Source: Willaertia magna
Taxonomy: Eukaryota > Heterolobosea > Eutetramitea > Acrasida > Naegleriidae
Assembly (NCBI GenBank): GCA_902984215.1
Contig: CADWAF010003462.1
Coordinates: 1-17,363 of the forward strand
Direction of reading: 5' to 3'
DNA: 17,363 nucleotides
Shown: positions 12,001 through 16,421 of the stretch, piece by piece
Numbering within the stretch: position 1 is the first letter of the stretch
Layout: each line of letters begins with the position of its first letter
Program-made: the position numbers and the translations under genes
The notes under the pieces: generated by a model
What the model saw: the letters and a program-made list of their open reading frames with translations, nothing else
Told to the model about the DNA's origin: nothing
Databases searched by the model: none

Positions 12001-13874
12001 AAATTATGTGTAAATACGTGGATTAACCACCTTTTAGTACCGTCAAATAATCTAAAGAAATTTTGAAAAGATTGTTGATTTTCTTTAGTTAATTTTTCTA
12101 ACAATAAAATAATTTTATCAACATCACTCTCCATATTAATATCCATTACAATAGGTGATTGTAAAATACAATATAAAATTTCTTCATTACAAAAATAATT
12201 AAATATTTCAATCAGTTCATTTAATTGGTCATTATTATTTAATAACAATGATTGTTGATAATTCATACTTTGGTGTTTATTATTTAATTCTTTCATTTTC
12301 TTTTTAATTGTATGAGATAAATTATTTTTAAAATTAATATTTGAAAAAATAAATAATTCATTTTCCTTTAATAAAAAAGAAATACATTCAAAACTTGGAG
12401 CGATTGAAATCCAATGTTGTAAATCTGTTAATGTTATATTATTATTTTTATAAATTGAATGATAAATTGTTTTAAATTTTTCATTCATTTCATAAATATT
12501 GTTATTACAATCATTAAAGTCAATAATGATACTATTTTTGTTATTATTTACATTTTCGCTAATTACGCTAGCAGTACCGGCAGTGCTATTACTTGTAGAT
12601 AATAAATTATTTCTATTGTTGTTATTTTCGATCCCTTGATTATTATTTATTCCTTGTTGTTGTTGTTTCTTATTATTATTTTTAATAAATAATTTCATAA
12701 TTGAATTTGTTGTAGTAGTAGATGCGGAATAGTTATTTATTAAATCATTATCTAAATGATCATTATTATCCACACTACTAGCATTTGAATTATAATCATC
12801 ATAATCCTCATCTTCTTCTTCTTCTTCATAATGATAGCCTTCATTATGACTACCGCTTAATATTTGTTTATTATTAATATTCCCGCCATTATTTGTTACA
12901 AGTTCGAAAGGGTTATTGTTCCCGCCATTATTTTGGTTTGTTAAAACAAAAGGCATATTACTTGCTGGTGAATAAATAATTGTTGTATTATAAGCATTAT
13001 TATTGTTGTTATTATTGTAAGAAGAGTTATTTGATGAAGAATAATGATAATGATGAATAAATTCTTCTTCAATGGTAGTTGTAGTTGTATTTGTAGAAAT
13101 CGATCCATTAGATAACTCAATTTCTTCATCACTAGTTGTATATACAAGAGGAATATCTAATGAGAAAGATGAAGTGTTTGGTAAGAAAGGATTGAAAAGT
13201 TGTTGCGGAGTAGAATTAGTTGAATAATTACTATCGGTAATACCTCCAGTACTTTCAATTAAGCCTTGTTCTCCTACGCCGCTAATCGATTGTTGTTGTT
13301 GTTGAGTTACATTACTGTTATGATGACTTAAATGTAAGACGTTTGGAGGATTAAAATAATCTTCATCGGTTGCTTGTAAGATTTCTTCCATTGATTGTTC
13401 AATACTGGAAAGTAAATCTTCTGTTGTAGTATTGACTTGATTATTTATGATAGAAGATGTAGTAGTTGTTGGTATTAATAATTCTTCTTCTTCGGAAGAA
13501 TAATGTTGTAAGATAGAAGAAGAAGAAATAGCATGTTTCATTGTTGTTGATAAGGTATTATTATTATTTGGGGGTACTTGTTTAGTACTAACTACATTTT
13601 GATCCATTACTACTTGATTATTTATTGTTGTTGACAGTTTACTTTGATTTGAAGAAGTAGTAGAGGAGGAAGGAATTACTACTTTTTGATAGTTTCTAAT
13701 TACTCTAATATTATTTGCCGATGATGGTGTTGACGTAGGTTTAAAAGGAGAAGAAGTATTATTTGTTTTGGTTGTTGTTGTTACATTAATTACATTATCA
13801 TCTTCATCATCCGATAAAATAATTTTATGTTTCTCATTATTATCGGTTTTATGAAAACCTTGTGATGGTTTCAT
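1..13874 (-). CDS. Giant RNF213/mysterin-like AAA+ E3 ubiquitin ligase, C-terminus cut by the window edge
   Basis: The frame is open for 4624 codons from ATG 13872-13874 to the left edge. The start is the first Met after an in-frame stop at 13902-13904. In order I read: an Asn/Ser/Glu-rich tail (residues 1-446); a long, mostly helical stalk (about 450-1750); the AAA2 P-loop GKHSGSGKS (1764-1772); AAA3 with GDTGVGKS (2194-2201) and AACNPYR (2286-2292); AAA4 with GKSGSSKS (2561-2568), GLSNW (2665-2669) and LLNRFEKQ ending at 2949; then the E3 module with HWCYAFIDE around W3265 and an RZ zinc finger (4317-4352). This order is that of RNF213, a cytosolic AAA+ ubiquitin ligase tied in animals to lipid droplets and antimicrobial ubiquitylation; the role here is unknown. 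Human RNF213 is 5207 residues, so about 400 are probably missing. The RING is absent and both Walker B motifs are altered. No intron is visible. Confidence 0.93.
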   Translation of the reverse strand, partial: MKPSQGFHKTDNNEKHKIILSDDEDDNVINVTTTTKTNNTSSPFKPTSTPSSANNIRVIRNYQKVVIPSSSTTSSNQSKLSTTINNQVVMDQNVVSTKQVPPNNNNTLSTTMKHAISSSSILQHYSSEEEELLIPTTTTSSIINNQVNTTTEDLLSSIEQSMEEILQATDEDYFNPPNVLHLSHHNSNVTQQQQQSISGVGEQGLIESTGGITDSNYSTNSTPQQLFNPFLPNTSSFSLDIPLVYTTSDEEIELSNGSISTNTTTTTIEEEFIHHYHYSSSNNSSYNNNNNNNAYNTTIIYSPASNMPFVLTNQNNGGNNNPFELVTNNGGNINNKQILSGSHNEGYHYEEEEEDEDYDDYNSNASSVDNNDHLDNDLINNYSASTTTTNSIMKLFIKNNNKKQQQQGINNNQGIENNNNRNNLLSTSNSTAGTASVISENVNNNKNSIIIDFNDCNNNIYEMNEKFKTIYHSIYKNNNITLTDLQHWISIAPSFECISFLLKENELFIFSNINFKNNLSHTIKKKMKELNNKHQSMNYQQSLLLNNNDQLNELIEIFNYFCNEEILYCILQSPIVMDINMESDVDKIILLLEKLTKENQQSFQNFFRLFDGTKRWLIHVFTHNLRIRKDYDNKLQQQVVNTVNNSSAIATSNADVISISGVSANSNVNSGNTTMLVKQGSLSSLSSNSNTSPTASILSIFQKRQRSTIDLQNFLQLINRLVELNFINENLNILLDELMLIPFFVSLNTFEFIECIGIYSNDNLNYKLKDYLIEKCKQLIIQHVNGGKQLEELFLLIQQTILNNNIRMDCLFTFLQSSNLLKNDFETIVKHPCCYHFIKFIKHSEPFLNDKNYLNIKEAVSKLQDVYYKLVFKLLDKKCDINTLNMVLKHSDQFIKIVYIMGDVGFNEENIKTLKEEFISFKTTLDAVQNFLTIFCDDPNYFETSTILDNIIQIRRNMGQMIFSKIQKQISELIPFSIQDLSFFYELRSSEFFLVLWRDLYTNMNRTITLSNYNNSYNGGTSIIQKHTVESMKLQLIPNMKKKWLTFYNGLDNLSIRLVEFQSILKRCSYCKHENLFSLNASQYEEELLKLRMTFNGQVNYNKKLSKIDEEWIKKRLNILKLTDKLNIYKNYLPSFLILIEELSKTFINIKLKKDLDYIKIKKEENILKQQHLFENQTLNMLEENKLNLDFNLLENWFKEFTSNQILFIKILSESTGLQIIDWLLKNKSDREFENLVEMCKSFTDSVKVLEALKSLCILRKVIGTDFLYKKNYLNLKELKYALAILKIENETIVNELRNLKKQFSLLLRMFEEKSRSSGVQALYDLAAIYEKGIYEFNINNKFIIRCRIQQSNQQQQVTILSLENLIELRNKLLLVEIPEKILTLDNVNERIKLFVKSCAIMIDIKSLLLDLYRQAHFDFQENNFCKELRANECTLEEIINYKNYLSKEKKEWQLLIDRARREYFYFNLFRMKEILKVYTLLQNIYQLQQTTAQNQQDQEENLLNELHFILRLGDQIITLEEVKECVKRNVIQNSNINSATEKMTFICQFIQNVFSSRTIQYQKVNVLSQKLSLAFNQQQNNTTNDQSVKIIKLTNEKEVLDAVISIYSYHNRLPLNEEVLLCNVNSNCDNNGTNNSVDSNNNQTEEELEEEITLILNRWQYSKFNERKTIYCIANIHLLSYGLQSKLLLKIQEYLSFKQPTTSSSTNNSSASTLVLVSGSNSNSRLLREFSQYIDSDFKILPKKYITKIFENRVNLNVKCVTGKHSGSGKSSYILQEVYEKKQEYYRITILEDTCSSEIIKSLHDSFNNYKNINNNDKQNIAYHINICPLVNNQLNYLFFELFYLGHVRDKQNAMIYHLNSNTGFYLEIPNTLCVPVLQENVFICQSLPLVYIEPKEDSLKLMKYELKNNDNNNGGLIINAYKDEKLQFVCKFLKAFENGVFRNANPNIPDFDPKLEKDLNSKQCLQLLCKYLKFETVDTVNFSVIQYFIHFMTGQFSNTLRYDCFKNCAMEGTMQLFKHAMIDLMIDSGRDICSTSIDINFYRNSFTKKYLGVKSYTEILLLQYIEMFEKKLDKWEDNNKHPPLVVFYQNDKDQILGIDLIGLNTDQLKLDENLKYSLVCNGIDLESPKDLTHERAQEIIRNVAGVVVNNKNNENNDKPIAANNYVLTVDNLNKLITIFRKMKYNLPIVLSGDTGVGKSSSLNYLSSILGHKMKRFVINEGHCSKDIINWLEPLIKEAMNQPLEQIIVFFDQVNMANNVALFKELICDRTLNNIAIPTNLKIVAACNPYRLRRHSGTDCNTNNTTNNLNNNENSGNTILSTKLKQSVKKPGLDLQAFAQSLVYKVYPMPISLLGFIFYFGNLDNDIEQLYIRAILKVEMNENNNNIFFDCFTKLIFHSQTFIRKVYKEKSAVSLRDVKRCIKLFKSFYASLTKRNGLSEINYNFGENINFVIKNAIMLSLGHCYYYRLSSKREEYIKELEELFEKERNTINVYSNNSNSSLNYIAYCKGDFLKILMEEQLYYTMHLNIPKGIALNNALRENIFMILVCVLNKIPIFVVGKSGSSKSLALEILASNLNGIASSDNFLRSLPSIEIFSYQCSQISTPESLKSCFDAAKRYQKNLPNAIVVVLLNEVGLLEQSISHPIKVINKELEEEESEIAVIGLSNWDLDPNIINRAVYLSRPSPNTFELKTTLSGIVTSLQLDSTLYSLAKAYNDVYKNQTRPDFYGLRDFYHTIKFINRNFNDFASLTPELLIDALARNFNGSEDFANILKIFFSCVGMSIDKSTTNNFRKSKLEYIKDNLQDTKARHLMLLTKNNESLTILFKNLLINYENSEVIFGPNNFPNNKNYNGKNELQICLDIQKIKKNMATGKCVVLVNYEQLYESLYDLFNLQYIEYDENRFVCVTLGTYSRLCSVHKNFRVIVIVDQEDAYNRLSKPLLNRFEKQTLHREDLFDKHSSINLRNILTNLQLWVKNIFGEDEKPFINYHKTLLQSLILSLDQKQIEEPTFHDYLLEKCKNALLWITTTDAMVRVLSKGKNRDLAAIYFEKQEHTDLLQFLGYLFKQLNYLNTNNQNNNNYGSDYNNLVFNEGYFQLVLFTYSSNFQLNSLLEQAQLKLNINESNSGDNKIVLSNYKIVKLDEIQSEQEFTDMIEDYFNNTKQSSSPQQSLQIEVNNNKHELLVIQCEAAITSNALIQQSKFIIEKQRLCSKQSTKGKHILFLIHSMPFIQASRNTNNANATNNSTNNSSGNGNNNIIEFDSHWCYAFIDEIKPMEPSICEILRRPFAEHVTQINLREMITKNFRASLSMLRYNTRKNTKLNDITILISRIEEMLKIEKFWEILRSKIIDICLDSFCKDLQNNYYSEHVAFHMNDYFMVSNTYYAALQYCVTRIIIKSFAYLIAEIDRNDNLSLYFTMKDKGTDGINLWLKLFKDLKKPTTLFINNNSIMKWQAVDVKSDGNNNKPFQARFPFSFEICKHVHSLRNICERIGGNTRDTLQNHIDMLFPFLNTLPSKEYIYHFLYDYLCMFSEPCSVLSNDGQYEIVHKMLEVNDCETVAGVISFLWKQERRLQAYFTLFETLPFLLKKFRQKLFVATNLRLNSMEEMDILLFSVIHHCLDPRKVETHHSLINERRLNWVKNLIEIKSAIEVLISLIHHSVQQSQQQHTISSTTASNTNATTAINSTMSNSTTSSNSNNSTTGVNIITTSSTVTTNSTTFIKKTNLIQKNIRYILEKWQKLLFYKEYLVEIAVPLNLVKEISIILWQNMKTKSLTSLAGLDYILYFLDVIHKIETQSSKQQQLKHQSQQQNHYTKRANISRFFEMFVSKFLVRRKDDEVDENFFNALVEIIKGTHQKFNEVLKTPSSTLRSIILKKLLLNRQVKPKIKNELRKIIIKELGLKQLSHSSSNRSDSKVVALLMKSRGSSTVPPLIEPLLKKEEEKEIEEINFENTITYTYLTIYESGLQHLPTEQLSELVKKIDSSLLNTNEWTDIMKEIQLIAILRSTLSQFCSRLIIAIENNENILNMINNNLLFKQLTQLLNQKPFEFLKYVLFKLIIERKGRLFLIKQFKLEVGKYLQWVNELLQNCRISDMIPQNILFHSLNGMEEIEEAVKNIIKHSTTINTTTTTTTTGANNLNRKKIKELTISLKNVMNMISKLDNNVLKKLCFLAVIDQCYLSLNNPLNNNLLKIFTTENEANIKDLLKDNLKNLLLKHIFLKQDELRLNMTFANHFFTKDHFFSLSNTMPFEHLTLIHIILHICSIAFSNYDSDQFLYNLLFNPEMLKDKYLPSMADDIRSDVIKSFKEQNNPFSNEQWYTCMNGHVYVVDLCGLPLERSSCPECGSIIGGTEHIVHDTNQSIKFGEKVTPTGYAVYESPQEYELNHSIRNLLPASFRIIRLMIHSLLFVGMSVFHNKQYTNILHRTISTNIKENLSEHVLSHIKNDWKILIELIGEQNEEKAGVLLFHILEMFSFTSKQVESKRRVKRDLALIEGRDNWENHFNGCVGLVLQNATKKYTSYCNYVPIRNQQSSSSSPSTSSTSPSTSSSTVGDSNNYLTKLFTNYDQQAMLLPINDPFSEMWSMKIPITYQQFKNLFLSDKQSSNSNNKHTNRFPILSLFIHNEP
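819..926 (-). other. RZ-type zinc finger of the RNF213-like protein
   Basis: Residues 4317-4352 begin WYTCMNGHVYVVDLCGLP and continue with CPECG and IIGGTEH. The putative zinc ligands are Cys4320, His4324, Cys4340 and Cys4343, a C-x3-H-x15-C-x2-C pattern identical in spacing to RNF213 and ZNFX1 RZ fingers. Cys4331, 11 residues after the first ligand, is at the place of the extra RZ cysteine reported to matter for ligase activity in mammalian RNF213. This finger is the presumed ubiquitin-transfer element here. Confidence 0.9.
2430..2501 (-). other. Gln-rich linker where the RING finger of RNF213 would lie
   Basis: Residues 3792-3815 form a Gln/Lys/His-rich linker with no Cys. It joins the helix ending YILYFLDVIH to the helix starting SRFFEMFVSKF. 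In vertebrate RNF213 the C3HC4 RING lies between the equivalent helices, shortly before a segment resembling TLRSIILKKLLL (here about 2236-2275). There is no CxxC/CxH/CxxC pattern anywhere in 2340-3300. Confidence 0.75.
2718..2870 (-). repeat. Ser/Thr/Asn-rich insertion in the E3 module
   Basis: Residues 3669-3719 are almost entirely Thr, Ser and Asn, inserted between helical segments of the E3 module. Synonymous Thr, Ser and Asn codons are mixed rather than one repeated triplet, so the tract looks old or selected rather than a fresh microsatellite expansion. Similar tracts lie at about 4099-4185, 8940-9005 and 11800-11960. A run of eight Thr is at 1476-1499. Confidence 0.75.
5028..6281 (-). 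other. AAA4 ATPase module with Walker B Asp replaced by Asn
   Basis: Residues about 2532-2949. It begins KGIALNNALRENIF and has Walker A VVGKSGSSKSLA, matching the GxxGSSKS form typical of RNF213 AAA4. The Walker B strand reads VVVLLNEVGL, with Asn2634 (codon AAT, plus-strand 5973-5975) in the place of the magnesium-binding Asp and Glu2635 kept. IGLSNWDLDP follows (Asn2668), then the conserved RHLMLLTKN and VIVIVDQEDAY segments, and LLNRFEKQ ends the region. Confidence 0.85.
6999..7379 (-). other. AAA3 ATPase module with Walker B Glu replaced by Gln
   Basis: Residues 2166-2292. The module opens with NYVLTVDNLNK and has an intact Walker A, GDTGVGKS (2194-2201). The Walker B strand reads IIVFFDQVN, with Asp2253 present and Gln2254 (codon CAA, plus-strand 7113-7115) where AAA+ proteins carry the catalytic Glu. 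The sensor 1 region reads VAACNPYR, with Asn2289. This is one of the two hydrolysing modules in characterised RNF213. The motif suggests ATP binding with poor hydrolysis. Confidence 0.85.
8559..8585 (-). other. AAA2 P-loop of the RNF213-like protein
   Basis: Residues 1764-1772 read GKHSGSGKS, a complete Walker A motif following the hydrophobic strand VKCVT. No convincing Walker B acidic pair follows at the expected distance; the stretch near residues 1825-1845 reads IAYHINICPLV. In RNF213 the AAA2 module is known to bind ATP without turning it over, and this pattern agrees with that. Confidence 0.75.
12537..13874 (-). other. Low-complexity N-terminal tail of the RNF213-like protein
   Basis: Residues 1-446 are rich in Asn, Ser, Thr, Gln and Glu, with short poly-Asn, poly-Gln and poly-Glu runs and no recognisable fold. 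Recognisable helical sequence starts just after it, around a Trp-Ile-Ser-Ile-Ala-Pro motif near 12400. I see no starch-binding CBM20-like segment such as vertebrate RNF213 has near its N-terminus. The tail is probably disordered. Confidence 0.8.
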
Positions 13875-14112
13875 TGATTGATTTTTATTATTTACAATTA
13901 TTTACAAATATTTATTTTTTAATCAATTAATTGTTTCTATCAAAATCAATTTATTGTTAGTAATTCGTAGGAAACAATTTTTTTTGTTGTAACCTCCGTA
14001 TTCAATAATCCCTTCAAAAACAGCACATCCTATCTTTGTAAAGAGTTTTGAAAAGCAGCTTTCCAACCACAACAAAAAATTAGTCAAAGCTGCATAAATT
14101 CAACAACAAAAA
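13875..14112. promoter_or_regulatory. Divergent intergenic region, presumed shared promoter
   Basis: This 238-bp gap lies between the start codons of the minus-strand RNF213-like gene and the plus-strand RCC1 gene, so both must be transcribed from it. Sequence next to the left ATG is AT-only, while 13990-14090 is less AT-biased. An A-rich CAACAACAAAAA leader precedes the RCC1 ATG. I cannot identify a TATA box or initiator with confidence. Confidence 0.5.
14055..14093. repeat. 8-bp inverted repeat in the divergent promoter
   Basis: GCAGCTTT (14055-14062) and AAAGCTGC (14086-14093) are perfect reverse complements separated by 23 bases, about 20 bp upstream of the RCC1 start codon. It could be a paired factor site or a 5' leader hairpin. 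An arm this short can occur by chance. Confidence 0.35.
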
Positions 14113-15108
14113 ATGAAATTGTTAAGAGCAGGAATCAATAGTTATGGAAAATTACTATTCGGTCAGCAATCAAACAACAATAATATTAATGAAATGGTTG
14201 AAACTGAATTGGTAGAGGAATTAGGAGTTACCACTATTAAGAAACTTGCATGTGGGTATTTTCACGTATTAATTCTAACAGAAAATAAGGATCTGTATGG
14301 TTGTGGCCAAAACTCAAACGGTCAGTTAGGATTTAATGACGTTTCAGATATCGTACAATTCACAAAGATAAATATTTCACATTTAGATGGTGAAATTAAA
14401 GAAATAAACTGTGGTGGATATCATTCAACTTTATTAACACAAGAAAATGGATTTTATTTAACTGGACAAGGAGCTTGTGGACAATTAGGTTTTGGAAATT
14501 TCAATATGCTTTACGACTTTACAAAAAATAATTTTAATTTTGGAAAAATTAAATCAGTTAAATGTTGTGGTGGAACAACAATCGTTTTGAATGAAGAAGG
14601 CAAGTTTTATTTTAGTGGGGCAAGTTTAGGAAATGGAGAAAACACTACTTATAGTTATAATTTTGAACAACTTTATTGTAATCCTGATATTATTGATTTC
14701 TGTTGTGGAGGAAAACATGCCATAATGTTAGATAAATTTGGAAATTTATACAGAGCAACTGCAAAAAGTGCCTTTAAAATAACAATTCCTCCTTTTATTG
14801 GTAATATTAAACAAATTGCGTGTTCTTACAATCATTATTTTATTTTAACTAATAAGAATGAATTATATACTTATGAAAATGGGGTAAATGAAAGCTCTTT
14901 GGTGTCTTTCAAAAATTACAGTACAAAAAAGAAAGGATCCAACGCTGACAGTTATAAAAATATTAAAAGGGACATTGAAATTTGTAAATTATATTCTGGA
15001 TTAAACACCAAATTATATTTTACTGCAAACAATGGTGAACGTTTATACACAGTTAATGAAAACAAGGAAGTGACAGAATATTTTCTCTACAAAATTCACT
15101 TCTATTAA
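14113..15108 (+). CDS. RCC1-repeat beta-propeller protein
   Basis: This is a 331-residue protein made of RCC1 repeats. Clear copies start at about residues 45 (LACGYFHVLILTENKDLYGC), 98 (INCGGYHSTLL), 149, 196, 235 and 293, and the N-terminus (AGINSYGKLLFG) supplies another strand set. That is consistent with a seven-bladed propeller; the later repeats are more divergent. The QLGF signature appears twice. RCC1 itself is the Ran guanine-exchange factor on chromatin. Isolated RCC1 propellers like this one serve many roles, and nothing here shows Ran exchange. There is no signal peptide or membrane segment. The start is the first ATG after an in-frame TAA at 14095-14097, with an A-rich context. 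The last 56 bp overlap the 3' end of the opposite F-box gene. Confidence 0.88.
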   Translation: MKLLRAGINSYGKLLFGQQSNNNNINEMVETELVEELGVTTIKKLACGYFHVLILTENKDLYGCGQNSNGQLGFNDVSDIVQFTKINISHLDGEIKEINCGGYHSTLLTQENGFYLTGQGACGQLGFGNFNMLYDFTKNNFNFGKIKSVKCCGGTTIVLNEEGKFYFSGASLGNGENTTYSYNFEQLYCNPDIIDFCCGGKHAIMLDKFGNLYRATAKSAFKITIPPFIGNIKQIACSYNHYFILTNKNELYTYENGVNESSLVSFKNYSTKKKGSNADSYKNIKRDIEICKLYSGLNTKLYFTANNGERLYTVNENKEVTEYFLYKIHFY

Positions 15109-15937
15109 TACCATCATCATTGTCACTCACTATAGGATTTATTCTTCTCTCTAAATTACCCATCTCTTTAATTTCTTTTTCACTTAAATAAGTAACACAA
15201 GTTAAAGTATTTGGATCTGTTTCTTCTACATCTTGAGTGTTCTTTGAAATCCAAAAATATAACATGCCATCTCGTTTTGGAAAGTTTTTTAAAGAGTTTT
15301 TTAAAAAGTTGTTGTTTAAAAAGAATGTTAAATGTTTAATATTTAATTGACAAACAAATAGTAAATCATTATTAAATTGATCTTTTGGCCATAAATATTG
15401 TTTTGGTAAATCTGGAAAACCACCAAATTTACTTTGACCAATGTCACAATTATCTTCTTTTGTATTGGCCATTAATTTTTCAGTTAAATCTAATTTTCTT
15501 TTCTTTCTTTCTTCTTCAACAGATTCCTCCTCTTCTTCTTCTTTTTGTTCTACTTCTTCAAAGTCTTCTTGTTCAATAGAAGAAGAACTAAAAGGATTTG
15601 GAGATATTTCTAAAAAAAGTTTAAAATCTAAATGTTGATTGAAATGTTTTATAAAAATGTCACTAAAATTTAGTTCTTTTATTTTTCTTTGTATTTCAAA
15701 ATAATCTTTATATTTCTTTTGTAATAAATTATTAATATATTTTAAAGTTTGTAATTTATTATTTGTTGTAACATTACAATCTAAAAATCCAATTTCATTT
15801 TTTAAATAATTTAAACAATTATCGTCAATTAATTTATCCCATTGTTTACAAACTAATTTAAAATTAATAAATAAATCAAAGAGAGATGAAAAGGAAAAAA
15901 TGTGAGTGATTAATAATTCTTCTGGCAACTTATTCAT
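15053..15937 (-). CDS. F-box protein with a shortened DUF1963 (YwqG-like) domain
   Basis: This 294-residue protein starts with an F-box (residues 3-40: LPEELLITHIFSF, then LVCKQWDKLI), the motif that docks on Skp1 in SCF ubiquitin ligases. Helical sequence follows to about 110, then a very acidic stretch (122-143, mostly Glu) followed by basic RKKRK. From residue 168, QSKFGGFPDLP, LWP, LLFVCQLNI and DGMLYFW are hallmarks of DUF1963, a domain of unknown biochemical role that usually runs 200 or more residues. Only about 125 residues of it are present, so the C-terminal half appears missing, and the lost part would fall where the gene runs into the RCC1 gene. The start ATG has an A-rich context. 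It is probably a substrate adaptor; the target is unknown. Confidence 0.85.
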   Translation of the reverse strand: MNKLPEELLITHIFSFSSLFDLFINFKLVCKQWDKLIDDNCLNYLKNEIGFLDCNVTTNNKLQTLKYINNLLQKKYKDYFEIQRKIKELNFSDIFIKHFNQHLDFKLFLEISPNPFSSSSIEQEDFEEVEQKEEEEEESVEEERKKRKLDLTEKLMANTKEDNCDIGQSKFGGFPDLPKQYLWPKDQFNNDLLFVCQLNIKHLTFFLNNNFLKNSLKNFPKRDGMLYFWISKNTQDVEETDPNTLTCVTYLSEKEIKEMGNLERRINPIVSDNDDGINRSEFCRENILSLPCFH

Positions 15938-15956
15938 TTTTTTTTAAATTTTTTTG

Positions 15957-16015
15957 TTTATTCTTTAAAATAATGGAATTTTTTTTATTAATTTATTCTT
16001 TAAAATAATGGAATT
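15957..16015. repeat. Pair of 24-bp direct repeats
   Basis: Positions 15957-15980 and 15992-16015 are identical (core TTCTTTAAAATAATGGAATT) and start 35 bp apart. They lie just upstream of the F-box start codon, so they may be part of its promoter or 5' leader. The second copy runs into the palindrome at 16002-16025. Confidence 0.85.
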
Positions 16016-16025
16016 CCATTATTTT
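16002..16025. repeat. Perfect 24-bp palindrome
   Basis: The sequence is symmetric around 16013/16014, with half-site AAAATAATGGAA and an EcoRI-type GAATTC at the centre. Having no spacer, it could form a cruciform or bind a dimeric factor, or it may mark an inverted-duplication junction of the neighbouring 24-bp repeat. Confidence 0.9.
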
Positions 16026-16075
16026 GACGCCTTTAGACTTTTTTGTTGGTTGAAGTGAGTGCAAATAAAACTTTG

Positions 16076-16195
16076 AGTGATTATAGCTAAAGGTGTCCAC
16101 TTTTTATTGGGACTTTTCCACCAGTGAGCCAAGAATTGAGTTAACTAGGTTAACTCTGAAGAATTTTTTTGAAGACACCTTTAGCTATAATCACT
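16076..16195. mobile_element. 120-bp fold-back element with perfect 22-bp inverted ends (possible MITE-like relic)
   Basis: 16076-16097 is the exact reverse complement of 16174-16195; the arms share the core TTATAGCTAAAGGTGTC. The 76-bp interior has no reading frame but holds a second, smaller palindrome and is less AT-rich than the surroundings. No clear target-site duplication flanks the ends. It may be a small non-autonomous transposon relic, a structured non-coding RNA or a regulatory hairpin. The inverted ends are certain; the mobile-element label is tentative. Confidence 0.45.
16138..16156. repeat. Small palindrome inside the fold-back element
   Basis: GAGTTAAC, a TAG spacer and GTTAACTC form an 8-bp perfect inverted repeat. 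Because GTTAAC is itself palindromic, the two halves are also direct repeats. Folded RNA or single-stranded DNA would give a hairpin inside the larger stem-loop. Confidence 0.8.
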
Positions 16196-16421
16196 TTTTT
16201 TATGTTGTAAAAACTCATTTCTTGAAATAATTAAATGTGAAAATTATAAACTTAAAGTTTGATTTTAAAGTAAAAAAATTAAAATAAAAAACAAAATAGC
16301 CGGCAAACGAAAAAATGTAATTTTTTAATTTCTATTACAAGATTTAAATTTATTTATATAAAGAAAAAAAAAATTTTAAAAAACTTTTTTGAACAAAGGT
16401 ATTGAAAGTTAATAAATAAAT
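16196..16421. other. AT-rich intergenic stretch
   Basis: No gene or repeat is recognised beyond A and T homopolymer runs. An isolated GCCGGC at about 16300 is conspicuous in such AT-rich sequence, but I can assign it no role. Confidence 0.6.

Noticed and set aside
12941..13147. 68-residue minus-strand frame in another phase
   Set aside because: It is an alternative frame of the Asn/Ser-rich tail and lies entirely inside the confirmed frame of the large gene.
15385..15638. Two plus-strand frames opposite the F-box gene
   Set aside because: Their Ser- and Leu-rich composition is simply the complement of the Glu-rich linker. The F-box frame has recognisable domains.
15957..16195. CRISPR-like array
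   Set aside because: There are only two direct copies, with an 11-bp gap, in a eukaryotic-looking context.
16026..16200. tRNA or dictyostelid class I RNA gene
   Set aside because: There is no cloverleaf with a TTCGA-type loop, and the CCTTACAGCAA-type motif of dictyostelid class I RNAs is absent.
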